From the NCBI GenBank assembly GCA_000153445.1, contig CH672397.1:540930-604929 (forward strand): a DNA stretch of 64,000 nucleotides. Reading direction: 5' to 3'. This document shows positions 19,585 through 30,975 of the stretch, piece after piece. Position numbers and translations under genes: made by a program. Below the pieces are notes generated by a model. It saw only the letters and a list, made by a program, of their open reading frames with translations. It did not search any database and was not told the DNA's origin. This DNA is from a gamma proteobacterium HTCC2207. GTDB taxonomy: Bacteria > Pseudomonadota > Gammaproteobacteria > Pseudomonadales > Porticoccaceae. The stretch's first letter is position 1; every line of letters starts with the position of its first letter.

Positions 19585-19626
19585 TTTGTCTCTCCCAGTG
19601 TCGTTTAAATGAACCGCTCAAAGCCG

Positions 19627-20487
19627 CTAGGGAAGAATAAACTTCTGCACTTCCTCAGCCACTTGCTCAGCCTGTTCTTCCATATGTAAATGGTGTGAAC
19701 CGGGCATTTTAAGCAGGCGAAAATTGGTTATCCAGGAAAAGGTTTCATCCTGTTGAGCATCGGGCTTAAAGCCGCTGTCCTCGGCTTGAATTAACATTAC
19801 TGGGGCTGTGACCGAGCTGAAAAAATCCTGCATATGTTCACGGGTTAGCTTAATTTGTGACGCAGCTTTGAGACGCTGATCTGTATGCCAGTAAAAGCCT
19901 CTCTCGTGCTGACGAACACCGCGCTGTGCGAGAACTGTTGCTGCACCTTCTTTGAGCGGGATAAAGCCATTAACACGAGCCTGCACCGCACGATCAAAGT
20001 CAGAAAAGAAACTCGGACTTGCAGCGCCAAAACGTTTGGCTTCGTAGACCGATTTGGCCATCTGAATCGCCGTACCCTTTGCATCTGCAAGACCCGGCAT
20101 ATAGCCATCAATCAGGGCAGCATGGCTGATTCGAGTGGGGAAGGCACCGGCAATCAAGGTGGAAATAATAGCGCCGCGAGAATGACCCAATAGCGCAAAT
20201 TGCTCCCAACCCATCTGGTCGGCAACACCCAGAATCTCGGCTATATCCTGCCAGATATTGTAGCCAGAATCCGCAGAGCGAAAGCTGCTGCCGCCATGGC
20301 CAGCACAGTCGACAGCAATTACATGCATATCGCTTAAAAACGGCAGCATAAGGTCAAAACTGGCGGCGTTGTCCAGCCAACCGTGAAGGGCTATTACTGG
20401 CGTGTAACCAGGGGAGCCCCACTCTTTTGCGGTAAAGGTTAAGCCGTTTACATCGAAGGTTCTTTCACTGATAAAACTAAGAGACAT
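19627..20487 (-). CDS. Alpha/beta hydrolase
   Basis: A 286-residue cytoplasmic hydrolase of the large alpha/beta fold. HGWLDNAASFDLM (35-47) is the oxyanion segment, the nucleophile elbow is GHSRGA (Ser103), and a late GSHHLHMEE supplies the catalytic His. The acid is probably in QAEDSG. Similar proteins are annotated broadly as esterases or epoxide hydrolase-like enzymes. No family detail fixes the substrate. It is upstream of phhB with a short gap and may be cotranscribed with it. Confidence 0.8.
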   Translation of the reverse strand: MSLSFISERTFDVNGLTFTAKEWGSPGYTPVIALHGWLDNAASFDLMLPFLSDMHVIAVDCAGHGGSSFRSADSGYNIWQDIAEILGVADQMGWEQFALLGHSRGAIISTLIAGAFPTRISHAALIDGYMPGLADAKGTAIQMAKSVYEAKRFGAASPSFFSDFDRAVQARVNGFIPLKEGAATVLAQRGVRQHERGFYWHTDQRLKAASQIKLTREHMQDFFSSVTAPVMLIQAEDSGFKPDAQQDETFSWITNFRLLKMPGSHHLHMEEQAEQVAEEVQKFILP

Positions 20488-20648
20488 AGTGGATTCCGTT
20501 ATTATTTAACAACCGCCGATCTTCAGCTTAGCTGCTAACATTTTCTAATTATTGGTCGGTTTAAGCGTCTCGCATAAGAAACGTTGATTTAGTTTATATT
20601 TAGGTTTGATTTAAAGTTGAGTTAACGTCCATTCACTGCCAGAGGCAT

Positions 20649-20681
20649 AAAAAAGCCAGCTGAGGGAACACCGCAGCCGGC
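20649..20681 (-). terminator. Intrinsic terminator after the DUF4389 gene
   Basis: On the minus strand, GCCGGCTG and CAGCTGGC pair around a short internal loop, followed by six Ts. It ends the gpsA-DUF4389 transcript about 25 bases past the stop codon. Confidence 0.8.
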
Positions 20682-20706
20682 GAATCTATTTATAACTCTT
20701 ACAACG

Positions 20707-21147
20707 TTAACTTGCTGGTTTGGGATCTTCTCCGTCGGTATCAGACTGCTCAGCAGTAAACGAGGGTATATCGTCATTAACCACTTCTTTAGCATCTGCT
20801 TCTCTCACACCCATCTCGTCAGTATCAACTAACTCAGCATCTTCAACTGAATGAACAGAATAACCCTCAGAGGGGTCAGTCGTCGGCCATTCATCAAAGG
20901 GAAAAGGCTTATCCTCGCTATTAAAGGTTAGAAACATCAGCGTTTGATAAACCCATTTACCTAGGCCCTGGCCTAAGTTGCGCAGGTTGTCGTTGTCTGA
21001 GCCAAAAACCAGCACAAATATAAACTGTACCACTACCACTAGGCTAATAATTAGCCTTGCAGCAACTAACAACAGGCCAAATAACAGCATGTAGGCGCCG
21101 CGGATCCAGGTATTGCTATTAAGTAAGGACATCTTTTTATCGGTCAT
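20707..21147 (-). CDS. DUF4389 family membrane protein
   Basis: A 146-residue protein of unknown function. Residues about 17-50 form a hydrophobic hairpin (MLLFGLLLVAARLIISLVVV onward), followed by the family segment NLGQGLGKWVYQTLMFLTFN and an acidic, proline-containing cytoplasmic tail. The start lies inside the end of gpsA (11-base overlap), with GGTGA as the ribosome site, indicating an operon with gpsA. Proteins of this family are common next to gpsA in gammaproteobacteria, but no role has been shown. Confidence 0.8.
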   Translation of the reverse strand: MTDKKMSLLNSNTWIRGAYMLLFGLLLVAARLIISLVVVVQFIFVLVFGSDNDNLRNLGQGLGKWVYQTLMFLTFNSEDKPFPFDEWPTTDPSEGYSVHSVEDAELVDTDEMGVREADAKEVVNDDIPSFTAEQSDTDGEDPKPAS

Positions 21148-22171
21148 TTGGTTTCACCATAAATTCAACATCAGTATTTTGTTCTGCAACCATCATGGTG
21201 CGCAGAGACTCAACAATCGGTCGCTGTTCAAACATAGTGGCATACAGAGCCGAGGCCAATGGCATATAAATACCCAATTCATCGGCCCTCTCTTTGACTA
21301 GTTTAGTCGTATTTACGCCTTCGGCCACTTGGCCAACATCAATAATCGCCTGGTCGAGGCTGTTGCCACTTCCCAGCGCCACACCAATGCGGAAATTACG
21401 GCTCAGAGGCGAGCTACAGGTAACATAGAGGTCGCCAACACCACTGAGGCCCAGAAAGGTTAATGGGTCGGCACCCAGCTGACAAGCAAAGCGACTCATT
21501 TCAGCAAGACTGCGAGTTAGTACCACACTCTTGGTGTTCTGCCCGACTTTCATGGCCTCGGCAATACCCGCGACAATGGCATAAATATTTTTTAGCGCGC
21601 CGGCTAACTCAACACCGTAGCGATCGTGATTAGCGTAAATCCTAAAATACTTCGAGGCTAATATCTCTTGGGCACGGATACAGACCTCATCATGCTCGCT
21701 GGCAATCACCGTGGCGGTAATTTCATAGCTGGCAATTTCTTTGGCCAGATTGGGGCCACTGAGCACACCCACCTTAGCATCCGGTAGCTCTTGTTCGAGA
21801 ATCTGACTGGGCAGCGCAAAGCTATCTGCCTCTATCCCCTTGGCAGTACTGATTAAGAGTGCATCTGTATTAATCCACGCTTTGGCCAACTTGGCAACCT
21901 GTCGCAGCGCGCTGCTGGGCACAGCGAAAAACACTGTGTCCGCGCCCTCTAGGGCCTGCTCTAACTCAGTGGTAAAACGTAGTGTTGGATCAAATTGATA
22001 TCCGGGAAGATAGGCTGCATTCTCACCAATACTATTAATAGCCTGCAACTGCTTGTCACTGCGCATCCATAATGTGGTGGCAAATCCATTGACCGCGAGC
22101 ATATTGGCGATCACGGTACCAAAGCTGCCTGCGCCTAAAACGGCAATTTTATAATTATTATTTGTTGTCAA
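21137..22171 (-). CDS. gpsA: Glycerol-3-phosphate dehydrogenase [NAD(P)+]
   Basis: GpsA reduces dihydroxyacetone phosphate to sn-glycerol 3-phosphate for phospholipid synthesis. The N-terminal nucleotide-binding motif is AVLGAGSFGTVIANML; LSGPNLAKEIA and VELAGALKNIYAIVAGI supply the catalytic Lys region. No ATG is available before the first strand. The open frame has a TTG at 22204 without a ribosome site and a TTG at 22171 preceded by GGAGCAGGG; the latter is chosen and gives 344 residues, close to E. coli. Translation from TTG is expected to be modest. Confidence 0.93.
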   Translation of the reverse strand: MTTNNNYKIAVLGAGSFGTVIANMLAVNGFATTLWMRSDKQLQAINSIGENAAYLPGYQFDPTLRFTTELEQALEGADTVFFAVPSSALRQVAKLAKAWINTDALLISTAKGIEADSFALPSQILEQELPDAKVGVLSGPNLAKEIASYEITATVIASEHDEVCIRAQEILASKYFRIYANHDRYGVELAGALKNIYAIVAGIAEAMKVGQNTKSVVLTRSLAEMSRFACQLGADPLTFLGLSGVGDLYVTCSSPLSRNFRIGVALGSGNSLDQAIIDVGQVAEGVNTTKLVKERADELGIYMPLASALYATMFEQRPIVESLRTMMVAEQNTDVEFMVKPNDR

Positions 22172-22236
22172 AAAACCCTGCTCCAAATGGCTAAGCCCCT
22201 GCAACGAGCTTACAACTAAAAACTGCTAGGATCAGC

Positions 22237-22242
22237 ATTATA
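22237..22242 (-). promoter_or_regulatory. Candidate -10 box of the gpsA promoter
   Basis: A perfect TATAAT on the minus strand lies about 66 bases before the chosen gpsA start. Seventeen bases further upstream is TGTCAC, a poor -35 match. The box lies between the htpG terminator and gpsA, where a promoter is needed. Confidence 0.5.
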
Positions 22243-22275
22243 GGGGGATGTAAGCCTCAGTGACAGCCGCCATAC

Positions 22276-22312
22276 AAAAAAGCACCCTTCCTGAAATATC
22301 ACGAAGGGTGCT
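22276..22312 (-). terminator. Intrinsic terminator after htpG
   Basis: AAGCACCCTTC pairs perfectly with GAAGGGTGCTT over 11 bases, followed on the minus strand by six Ts. It ends htpG transcription about 25 bases past its stop. Confidence 0.92.
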
Positions 22313-22334
22313 TGGGGTACTGCACAAACAGCGT

Positions 22335-24275
22335 TTAAGCGTCAAACATTAAACTGTTCAGCTGTTGGACAAACTGCGCCGGATTTTCCAGCGGTCGACC
22401 AGCCGACAGAGCGGCCTGATCAAACAGAACACTGGCTAACAATGTAGCCTTGCTGTCATCTGTTTCAGCGTTGAGCTTATTGACTAAAGGATGCTCAGCA
22501 TTGATCTCAAGAATCGGCTTAACTTCCGGCACTGGTTGTCCGGCTGCGGCCATAATCTTGCGCATTTGCTCACCCATATCGTCGGCGCCAACTACCAGGC
22601 AAGCTGGCGAGCTGGTCAGTCGTGTAGTGCTGCGAACTTCATCAACCTTGCCTTCAAGAAGCGTATTAATGCGCTTTAATAGAGCGTCCTGATCACTGTC
22701 GTCGCCGTCTTTTTTATCAGCGTCATCAGCTTTTGGCTCTTCACCGGTGATTTTGCTCAGATCCAGTTCACCGCGGGCAATATCTTGGAAGGATTTTCCA
22801 TCAAACTCAGTCAGGTAACCCATCATCCACTCATCGATACGATCTGACATCAGTATTACTTCAACACCGTGCTTGCGGAAAATCTCCAAGTACGGGCTGT
22901 TATTAATGACTGAGTGGCTGTCGCCCGTTAGGTAGTAGATCTTGTCCTGCCCTTCTTTCATGCGACTAACATAATCAGTCAGGCTAACATCGGTGGCAGC
23001 AGAATCGCTGGTTGAGCTGGCGAAACGGAATAGCTTGGCAATTTTTTCGCGATTGTTGTGATCTTCGCTCGGGCCTTCTTTAAGCACAGGACCAAACTGA
23101 GTCCAAAAAGTAGCGTATTTTTCTGGCTCGTTGGTCGCCATTTTGCCGAGCATATCCAGCACACGTTTGGTCAGGGCTGCACGAATACTATCAACCAATG
23201 GTGTCTTCTGGAGAATTTCACGAGAGACATTTAACGGTAGATCTGCGCTATCGAGAACACCCTTCACAAAGCGCAGATACATAGGCATAAACTGTTCTGC
23301 ATCATCCATAATAAAGGTGCGCTTGATATACAGTTTTATACCGCGAGACGCTTCACGCTGATAGAGGTCCATTGGTGCCATGCCGGGGATATAGAGCAAG
23401 CTGGTATAGTCTTGCTTACCTTCAACGCGGTTGTGACTCCAGGCCAACGGCTCGGCGAAATCGTGAGACACTAAACGGTAGAATTCTTTGTACTCATCGT
23501 CGCTGACATCCTGACGCGAGCGTGTCCACAGTGCCTGAGCATCATTAACAGCCTGCCACTCTGGTGCTTTGTCAACATCCGCTACTACTTCATCATCTTC
23601 TGAAGGCGCAGCGGGCATTTCTTGTTTGACCATCTCTACTGGAATAGCGATATGGTCAGAGTACTTCTTAACGATACTGCGCAGACGCCAGTCGCTGGCA
23701 AACTCATGCTCATCGCTCTTAACATGCAATGTGATTGACGTACCGCGCTCAGCGCGATCAATATTTTCGATCTGATAATCCGCTTCGCCTTCACAGGTCC
23801 AACGAATGGCCTCATCAGCAGCTGCCCCAGCGCGACGGGTTTCGACCACCACACGCTCAGCAACAATAAAGGAAGAGTAGAAGCCGACACCAAACTGGCC
23901 GATCAACTGGGAGTCTTTCTTCTGATCGCCAGTGAGGTTTTTCATAAACTCGGAAGTGCCTGAACGGGCAATCGTACCCAAGTTGGAGATCACTTCGTCC
24001 CGCGACATACCAATACCATTATCAGAGATAGTGATGGTCTTGGCTTCTTCGTCCACAGCAATGCGAATACGCAGGTCGCCGTCATCTTCATAGAGAGCAG
24101 AATTCTCCAGGGCTTCAACGCGCAACTTATCAGTTGCATCGGAGGCATTGGAAATCAACTCGCGCAGAAATATCTCCTTGTTGGAGTAAAGCGAGTGAAT
24201 CATAAGATGAAGAAGCTGCTTAGCTTCAGTTTGAAAACCCAGTGTTTCGGCTTTGTCTTGAGTCTTTGCGGTCAT
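22335..24275 (-). CDS. htpG: Chaperone HtpG (Hsp90)
   Basis: HtpG is the bacterial Hsp90, an ATP-driven dimeric chaperone. The GHKL ATPase domain shows [25 protein letters not shown] and [14 protein letters not shown]; the middle domain carries [18 protein letters not shown] with the conserved Arg. The C-terminal dimerisation region is complete. The start is placed at the ATG at 24275 (646 residues) because AGGAG lies upstream and relatives begin with a similar [14 protein letters not shown]; a longer reading adds 16 residues. No heat-shock promoter was identified by eye. Confidence 0.96.
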   Translation of the reverse strand: MTAKTQDKAETLGFQTEAKQLLHLMIHSLYSNKEIFLRELISNASDATDKLRVEALENSALYEDDGDLRIRIAVDEEAKTITISDNGIGMSRDEVISNLGTIARSGTSEFMKNLTGDQKKDSQLIGQFGVGFYSSFIVAERVVVETRRAGAAADEAIRWTCEGEADYQIENIDRAERGTSITLHVKSDEHEFASDWRLRSIVKKYSDHIAIPVEMVKQEMPAAPSEDDEVVADVDKAPEWQAVNDAQALWTRSRQDVSDDEYKEFYRLVSHDFAEPLAWSHNRVEGKQDYTSLLYIPGMAPMDLYQREASRGIKLYIKRTFIMDDAEQFMPMYLRFVKGVLDSADLPLNVSREILQKTPLVDSIRAALTKRVLDMLGKMATNEPEKYATFWTQFGPVLKEGPSEDHNNREKIAKLFRFASSTSDSAATDVSLTDYVSRMKEGQDKIYYLTGDSHSVINNSPYLEIFRKHGVEVILMSDRIDEWMMGYLTEFDGKSFQDIARGELDLSKITGEEPKADDADKKDGDDSDQDALLKRINTLLEGKVDEVRSTTRLTSSPACLVVGADDMGEQMRKIMAAAGQPVPEVKPILEINAEHPLVNKLNAETDDSKATLLASVLFDQAALSAGRPLENPAQFVQQLNSLMFDA

Positions 24276-24362
24276 ATGCTGATGATCTCCTGATCTGATA
24301 TTAATGACATGGACTGTCTCCATGGATATTCAGATGGGGGCGGAGAATTAGATTTCAAGCAC

Positions 24363-24821
24363 TCAGGTTAGAAAGTGACAGCGTGCCGTAGCAATTGGCG
24401 TTTGCTCATCATCTTGCCAGGCCTTGGCCGAGACATTGACCAGTTTTTTGCCCTGACGCATCACCTTGCAGCTAGCGTAGATGGTCTTGTAGCGACCGGG
24501 ACGCAGATAGTCGAGAGAAAAATCCACAACCTTGGGCACCTCAGCGACATCAAGGCTATAAATAATTTCGATCGCCGCAGCCAGCTCGAGGAATCCCCCG
24601 ATCACACCACCGTGAATCGCTGGCAGCGAGGGGTTGCCAATATTCGACGCGCGTTTATCCAACCAATAGAGCAGACGCTGATCGTCTACTTTAGCCTGAG
24701 CACCAATAAAGGCGGCGTAGGGAATCATATCCAGCAATGACTGCGGATCACATTCTTGGCGAGCAGCACCTACACGCTCTTGCCAGTCGAGCAATAATTC
24801 ATCTGTGGTCTGATTATTCAT
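24363..24821 (-). CDS. PaaI-type hotdog-fold thioesterase (second of a pair)
   Basis: A 152-residue hotdog-fold protein with the PaaI/YbgC-like signature IHGGVIGGFLELAA, the His-Gly-Gly turn that binds CoA thioester. The following VDFSLDYLRPGRYKT matches the fold's central strands. Substrate is unknown; such enzymes hydrolyse acyl-CoAs. Its ATG overlaps the stop of the upstream paralogue by one base (TAATG). The two proteins share only the domain plan and probably form a heteromeric or functionally paired unit, which is inference. Confidence 0.85.
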   Translation of the reverse strand: MNNQTTDELLLDWQERVGAARQECDPQSLLDMIPYAAFIGAQAKVDDQRLLYWLDKRASNIGNPSLPAIHGGVIGGFLELAAAIEIIYSLDVAEVPKVVDFSLDYLRPGRYKTIYASCKVMRQGKKLVNVSAKAWQDDEQTPIATARCHFLT

Positions 24822-25348
24822 TATTTGGCCCCCACATCATTGATTGGATCCTGACGCCAAGGCATTAAACGACGCAACTTTTTCAGCGCAATACTGCGAA
24901 ACTGAATACTTTGAGAATCGACCTTCATAAAATTAGCCACGCAATGCGCTATAGGGTTCTCTTTATCATCCTGCCAAGCCACACCGCGGCAGAAAATCAC
25001 ATTGGATGACTGGCGGTAGACTTTGGCCTCAACATAAATTGGCTTATGGGGCTGAGCTGGACGCATATAATCCAACCGCAGATCCATAGTCGGAGTAACC
25101 GACGGCTTCTTTTGTACCGTCATGGCTGAGCAACCGCACGCAGTATCGAGCAGGGTGACAATAGTGCCGCCATGAACTACGCCAGTGATTGGATTGCCTA
25201 CTAGATCTTCGCGATAGGGAAAAGTGAGGTGGGTTTCGCCACGCTCGACTCTATCCAGAGTAAAACCCAGAGCGGCACCATGGCCATTGCGCTCCAGTGC
25301 GTATTTGAGGGCTGGCCGCACCAGCGCCATTTTCATATCAAAGGCCAT
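24821..25348 (-). CDS. PaaI-type hotdog-fold thioesterase (first of a pair)
   Basis: A 175-residue hotdog-fold protein. The active-site turn is VVHGGTIVTLLDTACG, with an acidic residue (Asp) in place for catalysis, followed by TMDLRLDYMRPAQPHKPIYV. It has an N-terminal helical extension absent from its partner. It is translationally coupled to the second thioesterase. Together they resemble the PaaI-family pairs near fatty-acid or aromatic acyl-CoA genes, but no such pathway genes are adjacent here. Confidence 0.85.
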   Translation of the reverse strand: MAFDMKMALVRPALKYALERNGHGAALGFTLDRVERGETHLTFPYREDLVGNPITGVVHGGTIVTLLDTACGCSAMTVQKKPSVTPTMDLRLDYMRPAQPHKPIYVEAKVYRQSSNVIFCRGVAWQDDKENPIAHCVANFMKVDSQSIQFRSIALKKLRRLMPWRQDPINDVGAK

Positions 25349-25629
25349 GTTTTATTGTTCTATGCTAGGGTAAATTAGTCGTCTAAGACGTTGAGTTTAG
25401 CAGTTATTGGTTTGGATCTATGCGTTTTTTTGAGAGCGTTGAATGGGGTGCTGCGGACCATTTGAGATCCCTCGTCGCTCTGCTCTGTCGGGATGACATA
25501 AATGGGTTGAGTTGGCTTTTCCTCAGCCCACACCGCTGTCATCTCGAACCACACCACGTTATCTCAAACCACACCGCTGTCATCTCGAACAAATGTGAGA
25601 GATCTCAGAACCCAGCACTCAAAGTCCCA

Positions 25630-25789
25630 AATAGCCCCTGGCCATACCTTTGCGATCAATCAGGGCCCGTTTATGGGTGTGATCATTTTCAGAAAGAGAG
25701 AGCACGTGTTTGAGCGCCAGCGAGTTGTGCGAACGCTGAAAATGATCGCAGCCATGGGACCGATCGCAAAGGTATGGCCAGGGGTTATT
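25630..25789. repeat. 160-bp imperfect palindrome (hairpin or MITE-like element)
   Basis: The outer arms, 28 bases each (25630-25657 and 25762-25789), are inverted copies with one mismatch; their core is CCTGGCCATACCTTTGCGAT. Inside them a second inverted pair (GATCATTTTCAG, near 25681 and 25736) flanks a roughly 43-base loop. The arms are separated by unequal spacers of about 23 and 14 bases. It could be a non-autonomous mobile element or a structured RNA. No other copy was seen in the window. Confidence 0.75.
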
Positions 25790-25850
25790 CGCACCCATCT
25801 GGCCTCGTGCCAATCAAGCAGAGAGATCCCTCGTCGCTGCGCTCTGTCGG

Positions 25851-25940
25851 GATGACAACGGTGAGAATACGTTCTGTCGGAATGACAACGGGGAGAATAC
25901 GTTCTGTCGGAATGACAACGGGGAGAATATGCTCTGTCAG
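25851..25940. repeat. 30-bp tandem array (3 copies) attached to a type A repeat
   Basis: Three 30-base units with the pattern AATGACAACGGGGAGAATAC then GTTCTGTCGG follow directly from the type A repeat at 25823-25857. Each unit repeats the CTGTCGG-ATGACA edge of that element. Copies two and three are almost identical. Confidence 0.9.
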
Positions 25941-26056
25941 GATGACGTATAAACACTATGGCACCCTTACATTACAACACTCACACATCACAACACTTTC
26001 ACATCACAACACTTTCACATTACGGCACTGAAATGGCACAAAAAATTAACAGGCAT

Positions 26057-26083
26057 AAAAAAAGCGGCCCGAAAGCCGCTTCT
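26057..26083 (-). terminator. Intrinsic terminator of the sdh-suc operon
   Basis: AAGCGGC and GCCGCTT pair on the minus strand and are followed by a run of seven Ts, 20 bases past the sucD stop. This is the expected end of the long TCA-cycle transcript. Confidence 0.88.
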
Positions 26084-26103
26084 TTACACTGCCACAAAAG
26101 ACC

Positions 26104-26976
26104 CTACCAACCGGTAATTTCTTTCAGGCCAGCACCGATGTCAGCCAGACTGCGAACAGTCTTAACACCAGCATCTTCAAGCGCCGCAAACTTCTCGTCT
26201 GCAGTACCCTTACCACCAGAAACGATTGCGCCAGCATGGCCCATACGCTTACCGGCAGGTGCGGTTACACCAGCGATATAAGATACAACAGGCTTGGTTA
26301 CATTGGCTTTGATATAAGCCGCTGCTTCTTCTTCCGCTGTGCCGCCGATTTCGCCGATCATTACGATGGCTTCGGTAGCGGGATCTTTTTCGAAGAGTGC
26401 AAGAATGTCGATAAAGCTTGATCCAGGAATCGGGTCACCACCAATACCTACGCAAGTAGACTGGCCGTAACCGTAATCAGTGGTCTGCTTAACCGCTTCG
26501 TAGGTCAGAGTGCCTGAACGCGAAACGATGCCGACTTTGCCGGGCAGGTGGATGTGGCCGGGCATGATGCCGATTTTACATTCGCCTGGAGTGATGACAC
26601 CTGGGCAGTTTGGTCCGATTAGGCGTACGCCTAATGTGTCGCAAACAACTTTACAGTCGAGCATATCCTGAGTCGGAATACCTTCAGTGATACAAACAAC
26701 CAGCTTTAGGCCTGCGTTAGCGGCTTCTAAGATGGAATCTTTACAAAATGCTGCTGGCACGTAGATTACCGAGGCTTCTGCGCCTGTGGTTTCTACAGCT
26801 TCTGCCACGGTATTGAACACGGGCAGACCAAGGTGGGTTGTGCCGCCTTTGCCTGGTGTTACGCCGCCAACCATTTTAGTGCCGTACTCGAGCGCTTGCT
26901 CTGAGTGAAAGGTGCCCTGCCCGCCAGTAAAGCCCTGACAGATAACCTTTGTGTCACGATTGATCAAGATAGACAT
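26104..26976 (-). CDS. sucD: Succinyl-CoA synthetase alpha subunit
   Basis: SucD binds CoA and carries the phosphohistidine of succinyl-CoA synthetase, which makes succinate and a nucleoside triphosphate from succinyl-CoA. The active-site His247 lies in [17 protein letters not shown]. The CoA-binding N-terminal [18 protein letters not shown] is conserved. The 290-residue length is normal. It begins one base after the sucC stop and ends the operon, with a strong terminator 20 bases downstream. Confidence 0.98.
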   Translation of the reverse strand: MSILINRDTKVICQGFTGGQGTFHSEQALEYGTKMVGGVTPGKGGTTHLGLPVFNTVAEAVETTGAEASVIYVPAAFCKDSILEAANAGLKLVVCITEGIPTQDMLDCKVVCDTLGVRLIGPNCPGVITPGECKIGIMPGHIHLPGKVGIVSRSGTLTYEAVKQTTDYGYGQSTCVGIGGDPIPGSSFIDILALFEKDPATEAIVMIGEIGGTAEEEAAAYIKANVTKPVVSYIAGVTAPAGKRMGHAGAIVSGGKGTADEKFAALEDAGVKTVRSLADIGAGLKEITGW

Positions 26977-26977
26977 A

Positions 26978-28144
26978 TTAGTTACCTCCAGCAGCTTTAA
27001 CTGCCTGTTGTGCTGCGTCAGTTAGGCTGGTGGCGGCAATAATAGCCAGACCAGATTCAGCCAGCTTTTTAGTGCCTAGCTCTGCGTTGTTACCTTCCAA
27101 GCGAACGACTACTGGAATTTTAACGCCTACTTCTTCTACTGCACCGATAACACCGTCTGCAATCAAATCACAGCGTACGATGCCGCCGAAAATGTTGATA
27201 AGAACGGCTTTAACATTGCTGTCAGACAGAATAATTTTGAACGCTTCTACTACGCGCTCTTTGGTTGCGCCGCCACCTACGTCGAGGAAGTTGGCTGGTG
27301 AACCACCGTGCAGGTGCACGATGTCCATAGTACCCATGGCCAGACCTGCACCATTTACCATGCAACCAATATTGCCGTCTAGGGCAACATAGTTGAGCTC
27401 AAACGAAGCGGCATGAGCTTCACGAGCATCTTCCTGCGAGGGATCGTGCATCGCTTTAATCGCTGGCTGACGGTACATAGCGTTGCCGTCGATAATCACT
27501 TTAGCATCTAGGCAGTGAAGGTTGCCTTCGTCGGTGATAACCAGTGGGTTAACTTCTAACAGCTCAAGATCTTTCTCTTTAAACAGTTTCGCGAGACCCA
27601 TGAAGATCTGTACAAACTGCTTAATTTGAACGCCTTTAAGGCCCAGTTTAAAAGCCAGATCACGACCCTGATATGGCTGCGCGCCAGTCAGTGGGTCAAT
27701 AATCGCTTTCAGAATTTTTTCTGGAGTCTCTTCCGCAACTTTCTCGATCTCAACACCGCCTTCGGTGGAGGCCATAAAGATAATGCGACGTGAACCACGA
27801 TCAACCACAGCGCCCAAATACAGCTCTTGGTCGATGTCAGTGCAAGTCTCTACCAAAATGCGGCTAACCGGCTGGCCTTTGGCATCTGTTTGATAGGTGA
27901 CTAGGTTTTTACCCAACCACTGCTCAGAGAATGCTTCGATTTCGGCTTTAGAGCTAACCAGCTTAACGCCGCCGGCTTTACCGCGACCACCAGCGTGGAC
28001 CTGAGCCTTGACGACCCACTTATCACCACCAATTTCGTCGGCAGCGGCGACCGCTTCCGCTACAGTCTCTGCTGCAATGCCCTTCGACACAGGCAGTCCA
28101 TATTCGGCAAACAGCTGCTTACCCTGATATTCATGCAGGTTCAT
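26978..28144 (-). CDS. sucC: Succinyl-CoA synthetase beta subunit
   Basis: SucC is the ATP-grasp subunit that binds the nucleotide and succinate. The start [19 protein letters not shown] is diagnostic, followed by [17 protein letters not shown] (nucleotide site), [20 protein letters not shown] (magnesium ligands) and [16 protein letters not shown]. Length (388) equals the E. coli protein. A long hairpin in the 104-base gap upstream separates it from lpdA and may tune the expression of sucCD relative to the dehydrogenase genes. Confidence 0.98.
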   Translation of the reverse strand: MNLHEYQGKQLFAEYGLPVSKGIAAETVAEAVAAADEIGGDKWVVKAQVHAGGRGKAGGVKLVSSKAEIEAFSEQWLGKNLVTYQTDAKGQPVSRILVETCTDIDQELYLGAVVDRGSRRIIFMASTEGGVEIEKVAEETPEKILKAIIDPLTGAQPYQGRDLAFKLGLKGVQIKQFVQIFMGLAKLFKEKDLELLEVNPLVITDEGNLHCLDAKVIIDGNAMYRQPAIKAMHDPSQEDAREAHAASFELNYVALDGNIGCMVNGAGLAMGTMDIVHLHGGSPANFLDVGGGATKERVVEAFKIILSDSNVKAVLINIFGGIVRCDLIADGVIGAVEEVGVKIPVVVRLEGNNAELGTKKLAESGLAIIAATSLTDAAQQAVKAAGGN

Positions 28145-28179
28145 ACTTTGGTTCCCGTAATTTTTTCTATGAATAAAAC

Positions 28180-28232
28180 AACGGAGCTACTAAAACTACT
28201 CGACCTAGTAAGTAGTCTTTAGTAACTCCGTT
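28180..28232 (-). terminator. Long hairpin between lpdA and sucC (attenuator or processing signal)
   Basis: AACGGAG...ACTACT (28180-28200) and its inverse (28211-28232) form a stem of about 21 pairs with one mismatch and one bulge around a ten-base loop. On the minus strand a T-rich stretch follows. Placed inside the operon just before sucC, it probably causes partial termination or protects the upstream mRNA end. Confidence 0.7.
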
Positions 28233-28248
28233 CGATGATTACTGCGGT

Positions 28249-30920
<2,672 letters not shown>

Positions 30921-30975
30921 CTAATTTTTTTCCTATGTTACGAGTCGTTTTTACGAGTCTTTTATATGAGTTGCT

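Larger units (their letters stand above)
25349..26103. repeat. 755-base repeat island between thioesterase pair and sucD
   Basis: No gene is visible. In order it holds: a type A repeat (about 25464-25498); type B copies or fragments around 25536-25556 and 25577-25607; a long hairpin element (25630-25789); another type A repeat (about 25823-25857) continuing into a 30-bp tandem array (25851-25940); a 16-bp tandem duplication (about 25984-26015, CACATCACAACACTTT units); and the sucD terminator. Several open frames of 60-100 codons cross it on both strands, but all are made of repeat sequence. Confidence 0.85.

Noticed and set aside
25851-25940. Regular 30-bp array considered as a CRISPR
   Set aside because: The units are directly adjacent with no unique spacers, and no cas gene is in the window.
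25420-26031. Several 60-100 codon open frames on both strands in the repeat island
   Set aside because: Their translations are repeats of PDRAQRRGIS-like or DPSSLRSVGMT-like boilerplate from the dispersed element and the hairpin arms; not protein-coding.
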